A stretch of 5,015 nucleotides of DNA from RGIG3009 sp045601465 (GTDB lineage Bacteria > Bacillota > Clostridia > Oscillospirales > Acutalibacteraceae). Position numbers and translations under genes: made by a program. Below are positions 1 to 5,015 of the stretch, one piece after another. The number at the start of each line of letters is the position of its first letter. The first letter of the stretch is position 1. The notes under the pieces were generated by a model. It ran no database searches, was not told the origin of the DNA, and saw nothing but the letters and a program-made list of their open reading frames with translations. The stretch is from assembly GCA_045601465.1 (NCBI GenBank), contig JAZRZU010000125.1:1-5015 (forward strand). Direction: 5' to 3'.

Positions 1-942
1 TTTTTGTCCGGTGAGTACACTATCAATCCTCTTGAACCAAAAGCGTGGACGGACGGTGCAGATGAAAACGATTTGGCGGCTCCCGAAGCCTTCCGCAAGG
101 TAACAAGACTCAGTCAGCACATTGCCTTCCTTAAAGACTTTTTTAGAAGCTATAAGGATTTTACAGATGCACAGATCGACACAATTGAGATACTTCTCTC
201 TAAGCTGTATGCAAGATTCGGCATCACCGATACCACAGACTACAGTAAAATGAAGCCTACCGACTTTCCCATTATGAGTGATTTTTATAAGTTATGTGAA
301 GAAGAATTCATGACTTATGATAAGCAGAGAAAATACCTCTACACAGAAGAAACTCTGCAAGAGGTTTGTCTCGGCATCAACTCTATGTGCGTAGGCGCAG
401 AGTCAAAGTATTTCAACGGTCACACCAATATCGTGGACGATGCATTCCTTGTGTTCGGTGTAAAGGGATTGATGGATACCAACAAGCGACTCAAGGATGC
501 GATGCTTTTCAATATCCTTTCCTTCATGAGCAATCAGTTGCTCGGTAAAGGTAATACAGCAGCATCCATCGATGAGTTGTATTTATTCTTAACGAATATG
601 ACGGCAATTGAGTATATTCGAAACGCTATGAAACGTGTAAGAAAAAAGGACTCATCCATCATTCTTGCATCGCAGAACATTGAGGACTTCTTGATTCCGT
701 CCATCCGAGAGTTTACAAAGCCATTGTTCAGTATTCCTACGCATCAGTTCCTCTTTAATGCAGGTCAGATTAACCCGAAGGAGTATATGGATGCCCTACA
801 GGTAGAACCGAGCGAATTTGAACTGATCAAATATCCCGAACGTGGTACCTGCCTATATCGTTGCGGTAACGAGCGATATCTCTTGCAGGTCATTGCACCC
901 GACTACAAGTCGGCACTCTTCGGCAAGGCTGGTGGTCGCTAA
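1..942 (+). CDS. VirB4/TraE-like conjugation ATPase, C-terminal part (5' end outside window)
   Basis: This is the C-terminal ~313 residues of a VirB4-family ATPase, the cytoplasmic motor that powers assembly and substrate transfer in type IV secretion (conjugation) systems. The frame is open from base 1, so the TTG at 4 is not a real start and the Walker A part lies upstream. Seen here: an INPL segment at bases 22-33, typical of the region after Walker A; a Walker B motif, hydrophobic residues then Asp-Glu (SIDELYLFL), with the DE at 571-576; and an ASQN sensor-like motif at 667-678. The C-terminal stretch (FLFNAGQ, CLYRCGNERYLLQV) also fits the family. The stop codon TAA overlaps the ATG of the next gene by one base, so the two are probably translationally coupled. 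Family assignment is strong; the exact element type is less sure. Confidence 0.93.
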   Translation, partial: FLSGEYTINPLEPKAWTDGADENDLAAPEAFRKVTRLSQHIAFLKDFFRSYKDFTDAQIDTIEILLSKLYARFGITDTTDYSKMKPTDFPIMSDFYKLCEEEFMTYDKQRKYLYTEETLQEVCLGINSMCVGAESKYFNGHTNIVDDAFLVFGVKGLMDTNKRLKDAMLFNILSFMSNQLLGKGNTAASIDELYLFLTNMTAIEYIRNAMKRVRKKDSSIILASQNIEDFLIPSIREFTKPLFSIPTHQFLFNAGQINPKEYMDALQVEPSEFELIKYPERGTCLYRCGNERYLLQVIAPDYKSALFGKAGGR

Positions 943-1982
943 TGGCAGCACCTGCTGTAGCCGCTGTTGCAAAAAAAGTCATCGTCTATATCCTAACAGA
1001 CGAAAAGGCACTCAAGGTCGTGCTTGGTATCGTACTTGGGATAATCATCATTATTTTACTTCCGCTCGGAGTAATCATCGGAGTGCTGAATGGCGATGTG
1101 GAGATAGATGCAGATCGAATGCAAGAGATGATAGTCCAAAATCTATCCGCTGAAGAACAGGCCATGCTTCAAGGTATTGAAGATACGATGTATGGTATCG
1201 AAGACGGAATGACCGAAGCCGGCTATGGCAATCAAAGAGTAACGGAGGCGCAGGTGCTTTATGTGCTTGCGCTTTCGTCTCACTCTGCTGAAGACGGATT
1301 CGTGGATAAGCTCGTTGGTTGCTTTGCTGAGAATCAAACCGATGAGCAATTAATCTCCGCAGTCAATTCTGCATTCGGCACAAGTATAACGGCTCAGGAT
1401 TTCAGCAATGTAATGTCCAATATACGAAATGCCTATATCGACACCTCCGACTACACAGATCCTAACACAAAGAACAATCTCGACCTTGTAAAATGGGCTG
1501 AATATGCAGCCGATAAGGGATGGGGTTATGTGTACGGCACTTATGGAACGGTGCTGTCCGAATCAATGCTCACAGCAAAGATGGAACAGTATCCCGATGA
1601 GGTTGCTACGAAGGAACAGTTCATCCGTGATACGTGGCTCGGTAAAAGAACCGCTGACTGCGTAGGTCTTATAAAAGGCTACGGTTGGTTCAACACGGCA
1701 AGTCAGGATACGGAAATCGGTTCAAACGGTATGCAAGATTTAAGTGCAAACGGCATGTACGATGCCGCAACAGTCAAAGGAGAAATATCCACTATCCCCG
1801 AAACACCCGGACTCGCCGTATGGAAGGACGGACACATCGGAATTTATATTGGCGATGGAAATGTCGTTGAAGCTTACGGCACGGAACGTGGTGTTATTCG
1901 CTCAGTGCTTGCTGACGGTGGTTGGACACACTGGCTTGAAGTGCCGAGCATTAACTATGTAGAACAGGAGGAAACATCGTGA
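942..1982 (+). CDS. Membrane-anchored NlpC/P60-like cell-wall hydrolase of the conjugation system
   Basis: A 346-residue protein, probably a peptidoglycan endopeptidase that locally opens the wall for the conjugation channel, as Orf14-type proteins do in Tn916-like elements. A short Lys-containing N-terminus precedes one strongly hydrophobic segment (about residues 25-49), which should anchor the protein with its bulk outside. Residues ~95-165 are an unassigned helical linker or domain. The C-terminal domain (~180-335) has NlpC/P60 landmarks: WGYVYGTYG at 194-202, the candidate nucleophile Cys240 in ADCVGL, and the candidate base His298 in GHIGIYIGDG. The third polar position, often His, looks like Glu310 (VVEAYG). 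No lysozyme/SLT domain is recognisable, unlike two-domain Orf14 proteins. The ATG overlaps the VirB4 stop (TAATG), with a weak GGTGG six bases upstream. The gene overlaps the next by four bases. Confidence 0.85.
   Translation: MAAPAVAAVAKKVIVYILTDEKALKVVLGIVLGIIIIILLPLGVIIGVLNGDVEIDADRMQEMIVQNLSAEEQAMLQGIEDTMYGIEDGMTEAGYGNQRVTEAQVLYVLALSSHSAEDGFVDKLVGCFAENQTDEQLISAVNSAFGTSITAQDFSNVMSNIRNAYIDTSDYTDPNTKNNLDLVKWAEYAADKGWGYVYGTYGTVLSESMLTAKMEQYPDEVATKEQFIRDTWLGKRTADCVGLIKGYGWFNTASQDTEIGSNGMQDLSANGMYDAATVKGEISTIPETPGLAVWKDGHIGIYIGDGNVVEAYGTERGVIRSVLADGGWTHWLEVPSINYVEQEETS
1966..1971 (+). promoter_or_regulatory. Ribosome binding site fixing a GTG start
   Basis: AGGAGG lies seven bases before GTG 1979 and inside the end of the hydrolase gene. 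It decides for the GTG start, because the next in-frame ATG is well inside the protein (residue 17). The GTGA overlap of start and stop indicates translational coupling. Confidence 0.85.
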
Positions 1983-2932
1983 CAGACGAGAGAAAAACAA
2001 AACTAATTGATGAATTCCTCGGTTGGATGATTGAACATCACAACAATGACGAGGATCTCTTCCATACCCTTCATACTGTAATAGGTATGACCAAAGAGGA
2101 ATTAAATGACTTCTCCATCGAGAGCTTGGATGAATACTTCGACAAGGCTGTGGGAGAGGACGTGCTGAAGAAGCTCACAAACTATTGCGTAAATGAAGGA
2201 ACGGAACACACCGAAGATGGCAATTGGGCAATCTCGTACAACGAACTGTATTATCACTTCGGCGTGGATGTGAATGACACCAACGGCAATGGAAAAGCCT
2301 TGGCAGAAGCGCTAAAAAAGCGTGATGAAATCGCCGAGTTGATTATGACGGAAGACTGCATCGAGATTAACTTCCATCTGCAATACTGCGAGAACTGTCA
2401 GAACGGCAATCCGGCAAGTGTGTTATCCCTTATCGGATGCAACATCTATGATGAGCATCTGGACCATGAGGACAGCCATGCAGAGAAAGAAGATGAAATC
2501 CCAAAGTTGAAGATAACCTTCTTGGATAAGGAATGGGAATTACTCCCCGAAGTTACGGCAATCATTGCTCCCGATTTTATGGGAACAGAACAACTGAATA
2601 TCGGGTTGAATCTATACACCGAAGGAGAAAATGGTCTGGAACCGTTTGCTGAATTGACCAAGCACTTCGGTGAGTTTATTGGTCAGAAAAACTGTGCGTA
2701 TATCGATACAAACAACTGTCCCTTCGCCGACCAACTCCTCGCTCAAGGTATTGCTATCGACACCGGACTCACAAAACAGAGTGGCTTCTGCACCTATCCG
2801 CTTTGGCAGTTCAATGAAGACTTTCTCAAGGGTGCAAATGCAAAGATCTATGATTTGTATTCGGAAAACTTTGACGAGTATATGGAGTCGGTGAATCCGA
2901 GTGATGACGAAGGTCAAACTTTCGGAATGTGA
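1979..2932 (+). CDS. Acidic three-part protein with C-terminal DUF4313-like domain
   Basis: A 317-residue soluble protein of unknown function, with no signal peptide or membrane segment. It is strongly acidic: by hand count 65 Asp+Glu against 20 Lys+Arg. Three parts can be told apart. Residues 1-65 are helical and acidic. Residues 70-134 form a module also present in the next protein (CV...EDG...I....L...FG, then L...L..R.EI...EDC..I...L), followed by a CxxC at 137-140. Residues ~176-286 resemble DUF4313, best seen in YIDTNNCPFAD (241-251) and SGFCTYPLWQF (268-278), a pattern I associate with proteins of clostridial ICEs. The protein ends in DDEGQTFGM, a tail shared with neighbours. The GTG start is supported by AGGAGG. 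The DUF4313 call is from memory of the family pattern; the molecular role is unknown. Confidence 0.8.
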   Translation: MTDERKTKLIDEFLGWMIEHHNNDEDLFHTLHTVIGMTKEELNDFSIESLDEYFDKAVGEDVLKKLTNYCVNEGTEHTEDGNWAISYNELYYHFGVDVNDTNGNGKALAEALKKRDEIAELIMTEDCIEINFHLQYCENCQNGNPASVLSLIGCNIYDEHLDHEDSHAEKEDEIPKLKITFLDKEWELLPEVTAIIAPDFMGTEQLNIGLNLYTEGENGLEPFAELTKHFGEFIGQKNCAYIDTNNCPFADQLLAQGIAIDTGLTKQSGFCTYPLWQFNEDFLKGANAKIYDLYSENFDEYMESVNPSDDEGQTFGM

Positions 2933-2939
2933 GGTGAAA
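2927..2939 (+). promoter_or_regulatory. Stop/ribosome-binding junction, copy 1
   Basis: ATGTGAGGTGAAA contains the last Met codon and TGA stop of the DUF4313-like gene fused to the ribosome binding site GAGGTGA (2931-2937) of the pentapeptide gene, whose ATG is at 2944. The same 13 bases recur at 3712-3724. Such an arrangement favours re-initiation by the terminating ribosome. Confidence 0.75.
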
Positions 2940-2943
2940 ACAA

Positions 2944-3717
2944 ATGGATTATATCTACTTGAACGAATATGTTGAAAAGATGAAACAGGTTGCACAGGAA
3001 TGCGTAACGCGCGTTCTCAACGCTCATGAAGACGGAAAGTATCTTATCAAAATTCCAAACTTGAAACGAGAGTTCGGAATGCAGTCCATAGACGAAACCT
3101 TGCTCATTGATATGCTTTCGGAAAGAAGTGAAATCTCTATCATTGAAGAAGACTGCGACAGTATTTATGTGGAGTTATCGCCGGAGTATATTGCTGAAGC
3201 AAAACAAACCAATTTGAAAGTCGTATCGCCTCAGGAACTGAAAACTATGTTAGCAAAACATTACCTATGGTTATATGACGAGTATGGTGGTGTGCAAGCA
3301 GATCTTAGCAATTGTTATATTGAGAACTTCAACTTTGACAACCAAGATATGTGCAGCGTTGTGATGAATGGTGCCAAATTCGTTAGTTGTAGTTTTTGGC
3401 ACACCTCAATGTGTTCGGCTGAGTGTGCCGATACAAAATTCAATAGTTGCAATATGATGGATATTACCGCAGAGGAATGCAACTTCTACGGTTCGGAGTT
3501 CCGCTATTGCAGAATGGAGAGAGGTGTCTATACACACTCCAATTTTCATAACGCTAAGTTCGTGCAAAATGACATGGCGGGTGTGAGTTTGGTAAATGCT
3601 TGTGTCGCTGAGTCGGTGTGGGTTGATAACGACAACGAAACAACTGACATGAGAAACACGGTGGATTCAATCGAAGATTGGGAAGGTCAAGGTGATGTCC
3701 CCGGAATGAAAATGTGA
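2944..3717 (+). CDS. Pentapeptide-repeat protein with N-terminal winged-helix-like module
   Basis: A 257-residue protein. Residues 20-78 match residues 70-134 of the upstream protein. The helix / IKIPNL / helix / EISIIEEDC..IYVEL layout could be a small winged-helix fold, but this is inferred by eye. Residues ~119-221 are pentapeptide repeats. Central residues fall at 121, 126, 131 and so on to 216 without a break (L,I,F,M,M,F,F,M,C,F,M,A,F,F,M,Y,F,F,M,L), giving 20 repeats or about five coils of a right-handed quadrilateral beta-helix. The i-2 positions are mostly small residues or Cys (Cys124, 149, 169, 179, 189). Known pentapeptide proteins such as Qnr and MfpA mimic DNA and bind gyrase; whether this one does is unknown. 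It is acidic (44 Asp+Glu, 20 Lys+Arg) and ends in a WEGQG...PGMKM tail. No signal peptide. Confidence 0.88.
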   Translation: MDYIYLNEYVEKMKQVAQECVTRVLNAHEDGKYLIKIPNLKREFGMQSIDETLLIDMLSERSEISIIEEDCDSIYVELSPEYIAEAKQTNLKVVSPQELKTMLAKHYLWLYDEYGGVQADLSNCYIENFNFDNQDMCSVVMNGAKFVSCSFWHTSMCSAECADTKFNSCNMMDITAEECNFYGSEFRYCRMERGVYTHSNFHNAKFVQNDMAGVSLVNACVAESVWVDNDNETTDMRNTVDSIEDWEGQGDVPGMKM

Positions 3718-3724
3718 GGTGAAA
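3712..3724 (+). promoter_or_regulatory. Stop/ribosome-binding junction, copy 2
   Basis: This is an exact second copy of ATGTGAGGTGAAA. It ends the pentapeptide-repeat gene (Met-stop) and supplies GAGGTGA (3716-3722) for the ATG at 3727, with seven bases between GAGG and the start. Confidence 0.75.
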
Positions 3725-3726
3725 GT

Positions 3727-3990
3727 ATGTCTGGCAAAATTAAATCCGTTCACGGCATTTATAAAAAGCACGGTCGTGATGCCTTCCTCAATGCAGCGGA
3801 GTATTACAGCGACCATGTAAATCATAACAGCGTTGATAAAACCATTGATGAAATGGAATCACGATGGTATGACTCAACGCACGAACAAACCGAAGCTGAG
3901 AAGATGGTCGAGGACTACAACAACGGCCTCACAGTTCTCAACAACCCAAGCCTTGCTACTTCTGATGAAGGGCAAGGCTTTACTATGTGA
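3727..3990 (+). CDS. Small acidic protein of unknown function with DEGQGFTM tail
   Basis: An 87-residue protein I do not recognise. It has no membrane segment, signal peptide or clear catalytic motif. The first ~25 residues are basic (KIKSVHGIYKKHGRDAF) and probably helical. The middle (~35-66) is an acidic helix (VDKTIDEMESRWYDS, EAEKMVEDYNNG). The end, NPS then SDEGQGFTM, nearly repeats the end of the DUF4313-like protein two genes upstream (NPS then DDEGQTFGM). The codons for these shared residues differ mostly at third positions, which argues for a conserved peptide rather than a recent DNA copy. It is a real gene on the grounds of good ribosome binding site, tight spacing on both sides, and the shared tail. 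Confidence 0.78.
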   Translation: MSGKIKSVHGIYKKHGRDAFLNAAEYYSDHVNHNSVDKTIDEMESRWYDSTHEQTEAEKMVEDYNNGLTVLNNPSLATSDEGQGFTM

Positions 3991-3998
3991 AAGGAGAA
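3990..3998 (+). promoter_or_regulatory. Ribosome binding site deciding the start at 4005
   Basis: AAAGGAGAA starts on the last base of the preceding stop codon. The AAGGAG core (3991-3996) is eight bases before ATG 4005. This rules out the in-frame GTG at 3987, which lies upstream of the site itself. Confidence 0.8.
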
Positions 3999-4004
3999 TC
4001 AGAA

Positions 4005-4286
4005 ATGAAAACGGCAACAATTACAGTATCCTTTGACGAGGAAAAACTGAATGCGCTAAAACTGTACCTCGATCAGAAAGGTACAAAGACTGAAGACGAA
4101 CTCAGCAAAGCTTTGGATTTACTCTATACCAAGACCGTCCCTGCCGGAGTTCGTGAATTCATTGATATGCGTTCGGGTGTAACACCGAAAGCACCTGCTC
4201 AAAGAACGAAGAAGACGAAAAGCAATATTTCTCCTTCTTCTGCTGTGGGCGAAGCCAAGCCGGAGGTGAAAGAGAATGAGGTTTGA
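4005..4286 (+). CDS. DUF6103-like small protein, ribbon-helix-helix-like
   Basis: A 93-residue protein. The start at 4005 is chosen over the in-frame GTG 3987 because the ribosome binding site lies between them. The N-terminus (ATITVSFDEEKLNALK, then LDQKGT, ELSKALDLLY) reads as strand, helix, turn with Gly-Thr, helix. This is the order of a ribbon-helix-helix DNA-binding protein (strand ~4-10, helices ~12-25 and ~28-42). The following VPAGVREFIDMR and a low-complexity Lys/Pro/Ser-rich tail (~58-93) fit proteins I know as DUF6103 in clostridial mobile elements; that label is from memory. The next protein begins with a diverged copy of the same 53 residues. The gene overlaps it by 11 bases. 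A DNA-binding role (autoregulator or relaxosome accessory) is inferred from the predicted layout only. Confidence 0.82.
   Translation: MKTATITVSFDEEKLNALKLYLDQKGTKTEDELSKALDLLYTKTVPAGVREFIDMRSGVTPKAPAQRTKKTKSNISPSSAVGEAKPEVKENEV
4262..4268 (+). promoter_or_regulatory. Ribosome binding site of the last gene, inside the preceding coding region
   Basis: GGAGGTG lies seven bases before ATG 4276 and is read within the last codons of the DUF6103-like gene, which ends at 4286. Start selection and coupling by overlap are both well supported. Confidence 0.8.
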
Positions 4287-4941
4287 TGAAATATCTCTCT
4301 TCTTTCCCGAAGCACGTCTTTCGGCGTTGCAGAAACACTTGGATAAAGAAGGCACAACCGTGAGCGAAAAACTCTGCGATTATTTTATGGTGTTGTACGG
4401 ACAGTATGTTCCGGAGGATGAGCTCAATCAAATCGAAGCTGATATAAAAGCTCAAGATGAGATTGAGAAAGCTGAAGTTGAAGCAAGAAAACGCTTCGGT
4501 GTTTTCCATATCCGTGACGGTGGTGAGGACTCGTACTTCAAGAGCGAACTGTTTCAGTCCTTCCGTGCGGTCGGACAACGCTACCGATTATATGACAGAG
4601 GTGAATTGAGTTCCGAACCGAATACGTTCCATAATGCATTCGGTGAAACCATTCCCATCAGTGAAGACGAATACAAAGAGTTCCGTGCAGATATCAATAC
4701 CGACAGCCGCGTTCTTGCTGTGTTCGATTTAGATCTTGATGAAGGAACTGCGGCGGTATGTCAGAACACGGATAACGAGTGGTCGATGTACAATCTTCAT
4801 CATGTATCTACAGCAGCATATCAAGCACACCGTGGTGGCTATAAGCCAACTGAGGAACGGGATGCATTGTTCGAAAACTATCTCAGCGGAAAGGAAATCG
4901 AAATTCCCGATGATAGTGAAGCACCTGTTATACAGATGTAA
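4276..4941 (+). CDS. Two-domain protein: DUF6103-like N-terminus plus unknown acidic C-terminal domain
   Basis: A 221-residue protein with no signal peptide or membrane segment. Residues 1-53 align without gaps to residues 1-53 of the preceding gene product, with 17 identities including Phe10, Glu12, Leu15, Ala17-Leu18, Leu22-Asp23, Gly26-Thr27, Leu40-Tyr41 and Val45-Pro46. It is therefore a paralogue carrying the same ribbon-helix-helix-like module. Residues ~48-73 are a charged helix, possibly coiled coil (DELNQIEADIKAQDEIEKAE). Residues ~74-210 are a mixed alpha/beta domain that I do not recognise (landmarks RFGVFHIRDGGED, QRYRLYDRGELS, RVLAVFDLDLDEG). The end, PDDSEAPVIQM, is again acidic then hydrophobic with a terminal Met. 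It is the last visible gene of the operon. Confidence 0.82.
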   Translation: MRFDEISLFFPEARLSALQKHLDKEGTTVSEKLCDYFMVLYGQYVPEDELNQIEADIKAQDEIEKAEVEARKRFGVFHIRDGGEDSYFKSELFQSFRAVGQRYRLYDRGELSSEPNTFHNAFGETIPISEDEYKEFRADINTDSRVLAVFDLDLDEGTAAVCQNTDNEWSMYNLHHVSTAAYQAHRGGYKPTEERDALFENYLSGKEIEIPDDSEAPVIQM

Positions 4942-4944
4942 GCC

Positions 4945-4969
4945 AACGTGTCGCCCTGTGTGCCACGTT
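4945..4969. repeat. Inverted repeat AACGTG / CACGTT
   Basis: Perfect six-base arms at 4945-4950 and 4964-4969 are separated by 13 bases. The repeat overlaps the next hairpin, so in RNA or single-stranded DNA the two would be mutually exclusive. Confidence 0.5.
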
Positions 4970-4979
4970 TGACACACGG
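4954..4979. repeat. Inverted repeat CCCTGTGT / ACACACGG
   Basis: Eight-base arms at 4954-4961 and 4972-4979 pair at seven positions around a ten-base loop (4962-4971). The repeat begins 12 bases after the last stop codon and has no trailing T run. Confidence 0.5.
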
Positions 4980-4997
4980 ACGAACAAACACCCGTCC
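4978..4997. repeat. Inverted repeat GGACG / CGTCC
   Basis: Perfect five-base arms at 4978-4982 and 4993-4997 flank an A/C-rich ten-base loop. It shares two bases with the preceding repeat. Arms this short can occur by chance. Confidence 0.35.
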
Positions 4998-5015
4998 CAC
5001 CAAAATTCGAGCGAA

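Larger units (their letters stand above)
4942..5015. other. Non-coding end of window with several inverted repeats
   Basis: These 74 bases follow the last stop codon. No start codon with a ribosome binding site is seen. They hold three overlapping or adjacent inverted repeats listed separately, plus a TTCG-AG-CGAA palindrome at the very edge. No run of T follows the stems, so a simple intrinsic terminator is not supported. The region could be a processing or regulatory element, a nicking/oriT-type region, or the leader of the next gene. Confidence 0.6.

Noticed and set aside
4..6. TTG as start of the first gene
   Set aside because: The frame is open to base 1 and the protein begins in the middle of the VirB4 ATPase domain, without the Walker A part; this is a window cut.
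971..977. Run of seven A as a programmed frameshift site
   Set aside because: The frame continues intact through a sensible anchor and hydrolase; no alternative frame product is supported.
2612..2995. Minus-strand reading frame of 127 codons
   Set aside because: It lies antisense to two well-supported genes, lacks a clear ribosome binding site, and shows no recognisable protein features.
3987..3989. GTG start for the DUF6103-like gene
   Set aside because: Its ribosome binding site (3990-3998) lies downstream of the GTG, and the family-like N-terminus begins at ATG 4005.
4159..4578. Minus-strand reading frame of 139 codons
   Set aside because: It is antisense to the paralogous pair; its Phe/Ser-rich composition is what the reverse complement of GAA-rich coding sequence gives.
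4969..4974. TTGACA as a -35 promoter box
   Set aside because: At the expected spacing (about 4991-4998) the sequence is CCCGTCCC, nothing like a -10 box.
4954..4979. Intrinsic terminator
   Set aside because: The stem is not followed by a T run; the downstream bases are A/C-rich.

Overview
The window is part of the conjugation region of an integrative and conjugative element (ICE), or a related plasmid, from a low- to mid-GC Gram-positive anaerobe. A gut Clostridia (Oscillospiraceae/Lachnospiraceae-type) host is the best guess. The reasons are a VirB4-type ATPase followed at once by a membrane-anchored NlpC/P60-like wall hydrolase, strong AGGAGG/GAGGTGA ribosome binding sites, and small DUF4313- and DUF6103-type proteins that I associate with such elements. 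The species cannot be named from this sequence.

All genes are on the + strand and packed as one apparent operon. Positions 1-942 hold the C-terminal part of the VirB4/TraE-like ATPase, whose start lies before the window. Positions 942-1982 encode an N-terminally anchored NlpC/P60-like peptidase that would open the wall for the transfer channel. Positions 1979-2932 encode a very acidic protein with a C-terminal DUF4313-like domain. Positions 2944-3717 encode a pentapeptide-repeat protein with 20 uninterrupted in-register repeats. Positions 3727-3990 encode an 87-residue unknown protein. Positions 4005-4286 encode a DUF6103-like small protein that reads as ribbon-helix-helix-like. Positions 4276-4941 encode a larger protein whose N-terminus is a diverged copy of that small protein. 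The last 74 bases (4942-5015) are non-coding as far as visible and contain several overlapping inverted repeats.

The first two genes are transfer machinery. The next five are less familiar and carry the main interest. They are linked by shared parts: the 1979-2932 and 2944-3717 proteins share a module of about 60 residues that could be winged-helix-like; the 4005-4286 and 4276-4941 proteins share a 53-residue ungapped N-terminal module; and four of the five end in an acidic stretch followed by a short hydrophobic tail with methionine as the last residue, three of them with EGQ. Two gene junctions carry the same 13-base stop/ribosome-binding sequence. Together this suggests a family-related accessory set that grew by duplication and module exchange. 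It may act with the conjugation channel as translocated proteins, DNA mimics or relaxosome/regulatory partners. That role is inference; the sequence relations are directly visible.
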